From Candidatus Rokuibacteriota bacterium (GTDB taxonomy: Bacteria > Methylomirabilota > Methylomirabilia > Rokubacteriales > CSP1-6), in NCBI GenBank assembly GCA_003220535.1, contig QHSU01000069.1, positions 78,328-142,327 of the forward strand: DNA of 64,000 nucleotides, in the 5' to 3' direction. Numbering within the stretch: the stretch's first letter is position 1; the number at the start of each line of letters is the position of its first letter. Under the pieces are notes generated by a model. That model did not search any database, had not been told where the DNA came from, and saw nothing but the letters and a program-made list of their open reading frames with translations. Below, piece by piece: positions 35,138-42,844 of the stretch. Made by a program: the position numbers and the translations under genes.

Positions 35138-35236
35138 GGTGTCCTCCCCCTAGAGAGAGCCTCGCCTCGGACGGCGGGGCCCCAGCCCCGCGACGCCCTG
35201 CCGCGGCGCCCGCCATACTCTACCGCGCTTTTGCCC

Positions 35237-36022
35237 TCACCGCCCAACCCCTGCTGTGACCGCCGCGACGAAGCCGTCCGGATTCTCCCACATCATGCCG
35301 TGGGCCGCCCTGGGCACGAAGAGGAGCTGCACGCCCCGGGCTTCGAGCTCGTCCTCGTGTGGATTCGGGCCGCTCGCTTCGCCCCGGATGAGCGTGCGCG
35401 GTATCGAGAGTCGGAGCAGGCGCTCTCGCATCGTCGGTCGCGTGCCCTTCACGAGCCCGACGGCGCTCCGATAGAGGCCGTGCGCCGACGCCACCTGGAG
35501 CATCCCGCTCGTGATGGCCCAAGCCTGGCTTCCGCTGCGCCCTTTGGCGATCGATTCGCCGACGAGCTCGGAGAACCCACGCGTCCGGAACTCCGCTTCG
35601 GATTGCGCGGCGATCCGCCGGCTGAGAAATCCTCCGCCTGGATCCAGGTTCGGCTCGGCGAGGACCAGCGAGGCCGCGAGATCCGACCGGGTGGCCGCCA
35701 GCGTCACCGCCACGGCGCCGCCGAAGCTGTAGGCGACGATCGGCGACGCGCGAAGCCCGAGATGGTCGAGCAGGATCGCGACCGACCGGGCGTGGTCCTC
35801 GAGCGTGTACGAGAACGCCTCCGGGGCGTCGCTGAACCCCGCGCCGAGGAAGTCCACGAGCACGGCTCGACGGGCACCGAGGGTTGAATCGCCGATGCAG
35901 CGGTCGTAGGTTCCAGCCGCCGCAAGGCCCAGGCCGGTGAGATAGACCAGCGCCGGCTCTCGACCCGGCACCACGGTGTAGCGGAGAAACGCCTGAAGCT
36001 CGGAGAGATAGAGCGCGTCCAT
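35237..36022 (-). CDS. Alpha/beta hydrolase
   Basis: 261 aa. Opening strands include ALVYLTGLGLAAAGTYDRCI and VLVDFLGAGFSDAPEAFSY. The nucleophile elbow is VAYSFGGAVAV (serine). The acid lies around the ASGPNPHEDELE loop, and the catalytic histidine in PRAAHGMMWENPDGFV. No signal peptide, so cytoplasmic. It starts 13 bp after the luciferase-like gene ends and is probably cotranscribed with it. Substrate unknown. Confidence 0.93.
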   Translation of the reverse strand: MDALYLSELQAFLRYTVVPGREPALVYLTGLGLAAAGTYDRCIGDSTLGARRAVLVDFLGAGFSDAPEAFSYTLEDHARSVAILLDHLGLRASPIVAYSFGGAVAVTLAATRSDLAASLVLAEPNLDPGGGFLSRRIAAQSEAEFRTRGFSELVGESIAKGRSGSQAWAITSGMLQVASAHGLYRSAVGLVKGTRPTMRERLLRLSIPRTLIRGEASGPNPHEDELEARGVQLLFVPRAAHGMMWENPDGFVAAVTAGVGR

Positions 36023-36035
36023 CTCACGGAGCGCG

Positions 36036-37142
36036 TCACGTGGCCCGCGAGCCGGCGGGAACGCCCTGCCGCTCGCGGCGCTCGACCCCGGCCCGGATGA
36101 GCGGGATCAGGTCGCGTCCGAAGTCGATCGCGTCCTGGAGCGGGTCGAATCCGCGGATGAGCACGGTGGTCGCGCCGGCGTCGTAGTAGTCCAGGAGCGA
36201 TTCGGCGACCTGCTCCGGGGTGCCGACCAGCGCGGTCGTGCTGCCGGCGGCGCCGGTCGCAGCGGCGATGGCGGTCCACAACCGCTTGTCGTGAACCTCG
36301 CCCTGTGTCGCCAGGTCGAGCAGCCGCTGCGAGCCGACGCTCTGGGGCCGCGCGGGCGCGTTTGCGTTGCCGCGTACCTCGAGGATGCGCGCGAGGATCG
36401 CTCGGGCTCGTGCCCAGGCCTGGTCCTCGGTCGCGCCCAGGATCGGCCGCACCGACACGCTGAAGCGTGGGTGGCGGCCGGGGGGCGCCGCCGCCCGGAC
36501 CTCCGCGATCGACTGCCGGATCGCCGCCACAGGCTCGCCCCACAGCGCGTACACGTCGCAGTGCCGGGCGCCGACCGCGAGCGCCGGGCCGGAGACGCCC
36601 CCGAAGTAGATCGGAATCGCCGGGCGCTGCCACGGCTTGACCTCGGAGAACGCGCCGCGCACCCGATAGAACTCGCCGTCATAGTCGAACGGGCGATCGC
36701 TCGTCCAGGTCGTTCGTACGATGTCGAGATACTCGTCGGTGCGGCGATACCGGGCGTCGTGGTCGAGGAAATCGCCGTCGCGCTGCTGCTCGACGTCGCT
36801 GCCGCCCGTGATGATGTGGAGCGCGATGCGGCCGCCAGTGACGTGGTCGAGCGTGGCGGCCTTGCGCGCCGCGAGCGTGGGCGCCACGAATCCCGGCCGG
36901 TGGGCGATGAGATACTCGAGGCGCGTCGTGACCGACGCGGCGTGCGCCGCCACCACGAAGCCGTCCGCGCCGGTCGAGCCGTAGCCGACCAGCACGCGGT
37001 CGAAGCCGCCGTCCTCGTGCACGCGCGCGAACCGCGCAATGAACTCCCGGTCGACATCCCCGGTGATGATCGACTTGCCGTAGAGCTCGGAGGCGAGCGT
37101 CGTCGAGATCATCCCGATGATTTCGATTCCTGCACGGTGCAA
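36036..37142 (-). CDS. LLM class flavin-dependent oxidoreductase, alkanesulfonate monooxygenase-like
   Basis: 368 aa. SsuD-type signatures: HRPGFVAPTLAARKAATLDH, ALHIITGGSDVEQQRDGDFLDH, RTDEYLDIVRTTW and IPIYFGGVSGPALAVG. Such enzymes use FMNH2 to cleave C-S or related bonds. The TTG start at 37142 is supported by AAGGAG 7 bp upstream; an ATG ten codons in is an alternative. No flavin reductase is adjacent. It forms a pair with the alpha/beta hydrolase. Confidence 0.94.
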   Translation of the reverse strand: MHRAGIEIIGMISTTLASELYGKSIITGDVDREFIARFARVHEDGGFDRVLVGYGSTGADGFVVAAHAASVTTRLEYLIAHRPGFVAPTLAARKAATLDHVTGGRIALHIITGGSDVEQQRDGDFLDHDARYRRTDEYLDIVRTTWTSDRPFDYDGEFYRVRGAFSEVKPWQRPAIPIYFGGVSGPALAVGARHCDVYALWGEPVAAIRQSIAEVRAAAPPGRHPRFSVSVRPILGATEDQAWARARAILARILEVRGNANAPARPQSVGSQRLLDLATQGEVHDKRLWTAIAAATGAAGSTTALVGTPEQVAESLLDYYDAGATTVLIRGFDPLQDAIDFGRDLIPLIRAGVERRERQGVPAGSRAT

Positions 37143-37271
37143 TCGTCGCTCCTTCGCCGAGAACGGGTTCAGCCGCCGCGCGGCGTGCTTCGCGCGGCCA
37201 CGCGTCGGCGAACGTAGCGCCAGGGCGGCAGGCCAGTCAAGGCCGACCAGCGGCTGGGAGAGCGACCGCCG

Positions 37272-37781
37272 TCACTCGGCCAGGAGCGCGCCGTTCAGCA
37301 GGGTGCGACCGGTGACCGGCACCGGGTTCTGGAGCGCCTGCATGACGAAGCAGCCGCGCTCGGCGTTGCGCACGACCCTGGCCACGCGCTCGGGCGAGTC
37401 GGGCGAATCGATCTCGAGCGTGGTCTCGGCGCCCAGCATCCGGCCCTGGATGGTGTCGTTCAGCACCGAGCCGTCCACCCGGTAGCGCGCCGTCACGCGC
37501 ATCCGCATCCCGTTCACCGTGACCTTCAGCATGTGCCCGTACCGGGACACCTGGGTCATCAGTCAGAACGCGAGCGCGGCACTGAAGTACATGAGCGGCG
37601 TGGGCGCCGAGCCGAGACCGCCCAGGTTGGGGCCCTCGTCGCAGGCGAACGTCATGTGGCCCGAGCCACCGCGGCTGACCGTCGCCAGCTTGAGAAATGG
37701 CGTGACCAGGTTGACGTCGGCGTCGAAGACGATCTCGCGGGTCTCGATCTTGGGATTTAGCCCATCGGGCACAGTGGACAT
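37272..37781 (-). CDS. OsmC-like selenoprotein (in-frame TGA read as selenocysteine)
   Basis: 169 aa if TGA 37563-37565 (codon 73) is read as selenocysteine. The two halves are in one frame: MYFSAALAF before and LMTQVSRYGHMLKVTVNGM after. OsmC-family proteins have the peroxidatic cysteine exactly here (AF-C-x-TQ), and the partner cysteine is intact in AERGCFVMQAL. OsmC proteins reduce organic peroxides with a thiol active site. A hairpin at 37533-37550, 12 nt past the TGA, fits a SECIS. It starts 9 bp after the selenocysteine peroxiredoxin ends, same strand. Automated calling would report two fragments of 72 and 95 aa. Confidence 0.88.
37533..37550 (-). promoter_or_regulatory. Candidate bacterial SECIS element of the OsmC-like gene
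   Basis: Minus-strand RNA GUG-U-CCC-GGUAC-GGG-CAC: a lower 3-bp stem, a single bulged U, a 3-bp upper stem and a loop with GGU. It begins 12 nt after the UGA. The bulged U and GGU loop mirror the SelB-binding part of the E. coli fdhF SECIS. Confidence 0.75.
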
Positions 37782-37790
37782 GATCGCTCC

Positions 37791-38444
37791 TCAGGAACGG
37801 CGTAGATTCTCGAGGATCTCCACCGTTCGAGCCGGCTCCGACCGCCGCGTGTAGTCGGGGTCCGCGTCGACGGCGCGAATGATGCCCTGGCGATCGATCA
37901 CCAACCGCGCCGGGATGGGAAGCCGCCAGGTGCCGTCACCATTGCCCCGCGCCAGGTCGATGCCGAACTTCACGTAGATCTCGCGCAGGTCGTCGGGCAG
38001 GGTGAAAACCAGACCATACCGCTCGGCGACCGGATTGCCGGAGTCACGTAGCATCTCGTACGCGAACGGCTTGGGTTCCTCGGTCTCGCGCGGCGTGCGC
38101 GCCACCTGCGGCGAGATGACGGCGAGCGTGGCGCCGGCGGCGGTGATCGCGGGCAGGGCCTGCTGCAGAGCGTCCAGCTCTGCGTTGCAGTACGGTCACC
38201 AGCGGCCGCGGTAGAACGACAGCACGAGCGGCCCGCGGGCCAGCTGCTCCTTGAGGCTGACCGGTCGGCCAGCGGCGTTGGGCAGCGTGAAGTCCGGCGC
38301 CGTCTGGCCCACGCGGGCGACGCGGTTCATGATCCCGGAGGCCCGGAGATCGTCGATGCTGCGCTGCATGACCGCCCTGGCCTCGGGCGGGATCCGCGTC
38401 TTGGAGGCCTCGCGCATGGCGTCGAGCTTTTCCTGAAGCGTCAT
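37791..38444 (-). CDS. Peroxiredoxin-like (AhpC/TSA) selenoprotein with UxxC motif
   Basis: 217 aa with TGA 38196-38198 (codon 83) read as selenocysteine. The context FYRGRW-U-PYCNAEL matches the family motif RGRWCPYCNAEL, so the peroxidatic cysteine is replaced and the second cysteine of the CxxC kept. The thioredoxin fold continues without a break: ITAAGATLAVISPQ, EIYVKFGIDLARG, WRLPIPARLVIDRQGIIRAV. The ATG at 38444 is preferred because GGAAGGAGG precedes it; an upstream ATG at 38489 lacks a site. First gene of a leftward operon with the OsmC-like selenoprotein and divergent from a TetR regulator. Probable peroxide detoxification. Confidence 0.9.
38165..38183 (-). promoter_or_regulatory. 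Candidate bacterial SECIS element of the peroxiredoxin-like gene
   Basis: Minus-strand RNA GCAGAGC-UGGAC-GCUCUGC: a perfect 7-bp stem with a five-base loop containing GG, starting 12 nt after the UGA, the same offset as in the adjacent OsmC-like gene. Confidence 0.75.
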
Positions 38445-38528
38445 CGACCCCTCCTTCCGTGAGAGTCGTCTACGCGGACCGTACCACATTTTCTTGACCG
38501 ATCATTCCGAAACTGATACTCGATAGGC
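38445..38528. promoter_or_regulatory. Divergent promoter region between selenoprotein operon and tetR
   Basis: 84 bp of locally AT-richer DNA. Rightward: TTGACC (38494-38499), 17-bp spacer, then TGATACTCG resembling an extended -10 at 38517-38522; initiation would fall at the tetR GTG (38529), suggesting a leaderless message. An imperfect ATCA/TGAT inverted repeat around 38501-38517 overlaps the promoter and could be the TetR operator. Leftward promoter not resolved; the peroxiredoxin ribosome site GGAAGGAGG is at its edge. Confidence 0.4.
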
Positions 38529-39110
38529 GTGGCCCGCCCCAGGGAGTTCACGCACGACGTGGTTCTCGACCGGGCCATGCAGGTCTTCTGGTCGCGGGGG
38601 TACGAAGCGACGTCGATCCAGTACCTCGTGGACCGGATGGGCATCCAGCGCGGCAGCCTCTATGGCACGTTCGGAGACAAGCGGGCGCTCTTCTTCGCCG
38701 CCATCGACCGCTACGACCGCGTGGTGACCGCGAAGCTCCTGGCGGCCCTCGACGGGCCGGCGTCGGGAAAGGACGCCATCCGCGAGTTCTTCCGGCTCAA
38801 GGTCGCGCTGGCCCTGGAGCCGCGCCGCCCCCGCGGATGCCTGGTGACCAATTCGGCGGCCGAGCTCGCCTCGCGCGATCGCGCGACGGCGACCAGGGTC
38901 GGGGCGGTGCTGGCGAAGATCGAGGCCGCCTTCCATCGCGCGGTGGTCCGCGCCCAGACGGCGGGCGAGATCGACCGAGCGCGCGACCCTCGGGCCCTGG
39001 CGCGGTTCCTGACCAGCAGCGCTCAGGGGCTGTCCGTCATGGCCAAGACCTTCCCCGAGCGCGCCGTCCTGAAGGACATCGTCCGGGTCGTCCTGGCAGC
39101 ACTCGAGTGA
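38529..39110 (+). CDS. TetR family transcriptional regulator
   Basis: 193 aa. N-terminal HTH domain: DVVLDRAMQVFWSRGYEATS, VDRMGIQRGSLYGTFGDKRA. The C-terminal ligand domain resembles the TetR_C subgroup with PRGCLVTNSAAELASRD, which in relatives carries a conserved cysteine. GTG start at 38529 gives MARPREF, the usual opening for this subgroup. It sits at the centre of the three-selenoprotein locus, divergent from the peroxiredoxin and 37 bp before the second OsmC-like gene, so it is the likely regulator of both arms. Its single cysteine in PRGC could sense oxidants (inference). Confidence 0.94.
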   Translation: MARPREFTHDVVLDRAMQVFWSRGYEATSIQYLVDRMGIQRGSLYGTFGDKRALFFAAIDRYDRVVTAKLLAALDGPASGKDAIREFFRLKVALALEPRRPRGCLVTNSAAELASRDRATATRVGAVLAKIEAAFHRAVVRAQTAGEIDRARDPRALARFLTSSAQGLSVMAKTFPERAVLKDIVRVVLAALE

Positions 39111-39147
39111 GGCGATTCACCCCTTTGACACCGCGAGGAGGTTTTCC

Positions 39148-39618
39148 ATGGGCGAAGTTATCCACGTGACCAGGGCGCGAGTCGTCAAGGAGCCGGGCCG
39201 CGGCATGAAGACGGCCTACCTCGACGCCTTTCCCGACACTCCCGTCCCCTACGGCATCCACGGGGGCATCAAGAAGTTCTACAAGGCCGAGCCGGAGGTG
39301 GAACGGCCCGCCACGCTGGACCATCTCGTGATGGCGGTGGCCGGCTGACTGACCGGCAATATGGGAAGCGCGCTGGATGCGCGCGGGATCAAGAGCTCAC
39401 CCGACAACCTCGTCGCGCACGTCGAGGGCATCATCGAGAACGTCGACGGCGTCCCGCTCATCACGACCATCCGCGTCCGCTACACGTGCAAGATCCCCAA
39501 GGGCAAGCGCGCCGAGGCCGAGCGCGCGCTCGGCGTCCACGAGAAGGGCTGCCCGGCCAGCCAGAGTGTCCGGCGGGGCATCAACGTCGAGTACACCGCG
39601 GAGTTCGAGGAGGTGTGA
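39148..39618 (+). CDS. OsmC-family selenoprotein (in-frame TGA read as selenocysteine)
   Basis: 156 aa with TGA 39346-39348 (codon 67) read as selenocysteine. Before it: ATLDHLVMAVAG; after it, same frame: LTGNMGSALDARGIKSS. In ordinary OsmC members this site is cysteine (AxCLTGxLxxAL-type context). The second cysteine is kept in VHEKGCPASQSVRR. GAGGAGG precedes the ATG by 7 bp. It belongs to a different OsmC subgroup from the protein at 37272-37781, so the two are not a recent duplication. Usual calling would see pieces of 66 and 85 aa. Likely peroxide or thiol-redox enzyme cotranscribed with tetR. Confidence 0.88.
39368..39384 (+). promoter_or_regulatory. Candidate bacterial SECIS element of the second OsmC-like gene
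   Basis: GCGCGC-UGGAU-GCGCGC: perfect 6-bp stem, loop UGGAU almost identical to the UGGAC loop of the peroxiredoxin element. It starts 19 nt after the UGA, so the apical loop lies 25 nt downstream, somewhat farther than in the other two genes. Confidence 0.65.
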
Positions 39619-39641
39619 GACGGCGCCGCGGGCCCGCGGGC

Positions 39642-42600
39642 TCAGCCGCCGGCGCGTGGTCTGGGAACGATGGCGGCGACGCCCGCGTCGCGGCAGAGGG
39701 CGTTGAAGGCGAGGACATCCTCGGCGAGACACCGGTCGAGCTTCGCCAGCTCCATCTCGGCCGCGAGCGCCACATTCTCCGAGAGCTCGCGAAGCGCCTG
39801 CGTGGGCGCGGCGTCGGAGTACTCGATGAGCCCCACGATCGTCGCGATCCGCGAGTTGAGCTTCGCGGGGAACATCCGCGGGTCCTCGGAGCGGACTTGA
39901 ATCAGCTCGCCCTCGATGGCGGAGAGCGTTCGCGCGAGCGCCTGGGCGGCGTCCTTGATCGCCGGAGTCTCGGTACGGCCGGCCCAGGCGTCGGCCTGCG
40001 CGCGAACGTCGCGGAGCGTCAGGACCGCGTCGTGCACCCGCGTCAGCAGACCGTGAGCCCTCTTGGCCCACGCGTATTGTGTTTGTAAGTCTTCGTCCGT
40101 CGCCAGGACGCGCGGATCCTTCACGAGCGTGAACGGCTGCGTCAGCGAGCGGCCGCCGACCGTGAGGCGGACCTGGTAGCGGCCCGGAGGTACGCGGGGT
40201 GCCGCGAGCGCGTCGACGGTGCCGCCCCGGCCCTTGTTGTCCGGCAGCTTCGTGGCGTCGGGGCCGCGCAGGTTCCAGACGAAGCGGTTCGCGCCCGTGT
40301 TCTTCGTGGGCCGCGGCTCCTCGTCGGCGCCGTCCTTCGGCGCCGACGATCCGTCCGCCGAGCGGCTGAACGACCGGATCTGGCGCCCCTCGGCGTCGAG
40401 GAACGAGAGCGTGACGTCTCCCGGAGGCGCTTCCTTCAGCCAGTAGTGCACCACGGCGCCGTTCGGCGGGTTCTCGCCGGCGTCGAGCAGGCGCTCTTTC
40501 TTCTCGCCGGTCGGCGCCTCGACCTGCCGATAGGCGTAGCCGATCGAGCCGACCATGCGATAGGCGAACTCGCGGCCGGGCCCGGGCTTCATGCCGTGGC
40601 CCCGGTAGGCCCGCCAGCGCGTCGTCGGACGCGGCGCGAAGAGGTGCGCGTCGGCGTTGGCGACCGCGTCCGCCATCTGGTGGAGCGGCGTGAGGTCGTC
40701 GAGGATCCAGAACGAGCGGCCGTGCGTGGCGACGACCAGGTCGGTGTCCTTCACGATCAAGTCGTGGATCGGCGCGACCGGCAGATTCGACGACAGGCGC
40801 TGCCACGAGCCCCCGTCGTCGAGCGACACCCACAGCCGGGTCTCGGTGCCGCAGTAGAGCAGCCCGCGCCGGCCCGGGTCCTCGCGCACGACGCGCGTGA
40901 TCTCGCCCTCCGGCAGGCTGTTGGTGATGCGCTTCCACGTGCGCCCGTAGTCGCTCGTCTTGAAAAGGTAGGGACGCGTGTCGTCGAGCTTGTAGCACGT
41001 GGCCGCCACGTAGCACGTGGCCGCGTCGTGCGGCGACGGCTCGAGGACGCTGACGAGCGCCCACTCGGGCAGCTCCGGCGGCGTCACGCGCTGCCACGTC
41101 CGGCCGTGGTCGCGAGAGAGATGAACGAGGCCGTCGTCGGTGCCGGCCCACAGCACGTCGCGCTCGTGGTACGACTCGGCCAGCGCGAAGATCGTGCAGT
41201 AGACCTCGGCGCCCGTGTTGTCGCGGGTGATGGGCCCGCCCGACAGCCCGAGCTTCGTCGGGTCGTTGCGGGTCAGATCCGGGCTCACGGTCTCCCAGCT
41301 CTGCCCCTCGTCGAGGGAGCGGAAGACGCGATTGCCGGCGATCCACAGCTCGCGCGCGTCCCACCGCGAGTAGAAGACGGGGAACGTCCACTGGAAGCGG
41401 TAGCGGTGCTCGGCGGGCGCCGTCCCCATGCCGTAGGTCTCGGGCCAGACGCTGATGATCCGCTCCTGCCCGGTGCGGTGATCGTAATGGATGAGCCGCC
41501 CCATGCCGGGGCCGGTGCCGATCGAGCCGCCCACGACGATGGCCGGATCGCCCGGCTTGACCGCGATGTAGCCGCTCTCGCCGCCGCCCGGCTGGACCCA
41601 GTCGATCGCGGCGATGACACCGCGGTGGGACTGGCTCGGGAGACTGATGGCCCAGTTGTCTTGCTGCGAGCCGTAGATGCGGTAGGGCCGCTGATCGTCG
41701 GCGCACACGTGGTAGAACTGCGCGGTCGGCTGATTGTAGATGGTCGACCACGACTGCCCGCCGTTGAACGACACGCAGGCGCCGCCGTCGTTGCCCTCGA
41801 TCATGCGGCGGTGATTCGCGGGGTCGATCCAGAGGTCGTGATTGTCGCCGTGCGGCGTGGCGACCTCGCCGAACGTCTTGCCGCCGTCGGTGGACTTCCA
41901 CAGGGCGTAGTCGGCGACCCACACGGTGTCGACATCCACGGGGTCGGCGAAGACGTGCATGTAGTACCAGGGGCGGCCGCGGAGCCCCGCCTCCTCGCTG
42001 CCCCGCTGCCAGGTGGCGCCGCCGTCGTCGGAGCGGAAGAGCGCGCCGTCGTCGGCCTCGACCACCGCATAGACCCGCCGGCCGTCGGCCGGAGAGACCG
42101 CGACGCCGATGCGTCCGAGCACGCCGCGCGGCAGCCCCGGGGTTCGCGAGATGTCGGTCCAGGTGTCGCCGCCGTCGGTCGACTTCCAGAGGGACGACTC
42201 CCCTCCGCCGCTCGTCATGCTCCACGGCGTGCGCTGCGCCTCCCACACTGCCGCGTAGAGAACGCGGGGGTTCTGGTGGTCCATCGAGAGGTCGACGGCG
42301 CCGGCGCGCGCGCTCTTGAAGAGCACGTGGTCCCACCGGGCACCACCGTCACGCGACCGGAAAACCCCGCGCTCGCGATTCGGGCCCCACGCGTGTCCGA
42401 GCGCGGCGACGTAGACCAGGCTGGGATCGCGCGGGTGCACGCGGACGCGCCCGATGTGACGCGTGTCACGGAGCCCCACGTTCGTCCAGGTGGCGCCGCC
42501 GTCGGTGGACCGGTAGACGCCGTCGCCGTGGGACACGTTGCCGCGGATGCACGCCTCACCGGTGCCCGCATAGACCACGTTCGGGTCGGAGGGCGCGACT

Positions 42601-42818
42601 GCGATCGCGCCGACGGCCGAGGTCTCGAAGAAGCCGTCGGAGACGTTCTCCCAGTAGGTGCCGCCGTCCGAGGTCTTCCAGACGCCACCGGCGCAGGCGC
42701 CGAAATAGAAGGTCATCGCATCGGTCGGATGGCCCGCGACCGCCACCACGCGGCCGCCGCGGAACGGCCCCACCATTCGCCACTGGAGCGAGCTGAGCAA
42801 TCGGGGATCGACGGTCAT
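39642..42818 (-). CDS. Large BNR/Asp-box repeat protein (sortilin/Vps10-type propeller)
   Basis: 1058 aa from the ATG at 42818. At least eight Asp-box repeats (S-x-D-x-G-x-x-W) are readable, e.g. STDGGATW, SRDGGARW, STDGGDTW, SLDEGQSW, SRDHGRTW, TSDYGRTW and SLDDGGSW, forming two or more beta-propellers, followed by a C-terminal region (RFVWNLRGPDATKLPDNKGR, PPGRYQVRLTVGG) resembling the tail of glycosyl-hydrolase-like exo-sialidase/Vps10 proteins. No signal peptide at this start (MTVDPRLLSSLQWRMVGPF). Function unknown; not a demonstrated hydrolase. It follows the ABC binding-protein gene by 26 bp on the same strand. Confidence 0.9.
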   Translation of the reverse strand: MTVDPRLLSSLQWRMVGPFRGGRVVAVAGHPTDAMTFYFGACAGGVWKTSDGGTYWENVSDGFFETSAVGAIAVAPSDPNVVYAGTGEACIRGNVSHGDGVYRSTDGGATWTNVGLRDTRHIGRVRVHPRDPSLVYVAALGHAWGPNRERGVFRSRDGGARWDHVLFKSARAGAVDLSMDHQNPRVLYAAVWEAQRTPWSMTSGGGESSLWKSTDGGDTWTDISRTPGLPRGVLGRIGVAVSPADGRRVYAVVEADDGALFRSDDGGATWQRGSEEAGLRGRPWYYMHVFADPVDVDTVWVADYALWKSTDGGKTFGEVATPHGDNHDLWIDPANHRRMIEGNDGGACVSFNGGQSWSTIYNQPTAQFYHVCADDQRPYRIYGSQQDNWAISLPSQSHRGVIAAIDWVQPGGGESGYIAVKPGDPAIVVGGSIGTGPGMGRLIHYDHRTGQERIISVWPETYGMGTAPAEHRYRFQWTFPVFYSRWDARELWIAGNRVFRSLDEGQSWETVSPDLTRNDPTKLGLSGGPITRDNTGAEVYCTIFALAESYHERDVLWAGTDDGLVHLSRDHGRTWQRVTPPELPEWALVSVLEPSPHDAATCYVAATCYKLDDTRPYLFKTSDYGRTWKRITNSLPEGEITRVVREDPGRRGLLYCGTETRLWVSLDDGGSWQRLSSNLPVAPIHDLIVKDTDLVVATHGRSFWILDDLTPLHQMADAVANADAHLFAPRPTTRWRAYRGHGMKPGPGREFAYRMVGSIGYAYRQVEAPTGEKKERLLDAGENPPNGAVVHYWLKEAPPGDVTLSFLDAEGRQIRSFSRSADGSSAPKDGADEEPRPTKNTGANRFVWNLRGPDATKLPDNKGRGGTVDALAAPRVPPGRYQVRLTVGGRSLTQPFTLVKDPRVLATDEDLQTQYAWAKRAHGLLTRVHDAVLTLRDVRAQADAWAGRTETPAIKDAAQALARTLSAIEGELIQVRSEDPRMFPAKLNSRIATIVGLIEYSDAAPTQALRELSENVALAAEMELAKLDRCLAEDVLAFNALCRDAGVAAIVPRPRAGG

Positions 42819-42844
42819 GCGGTCCTCGGGCTCGGCGTGAGACC

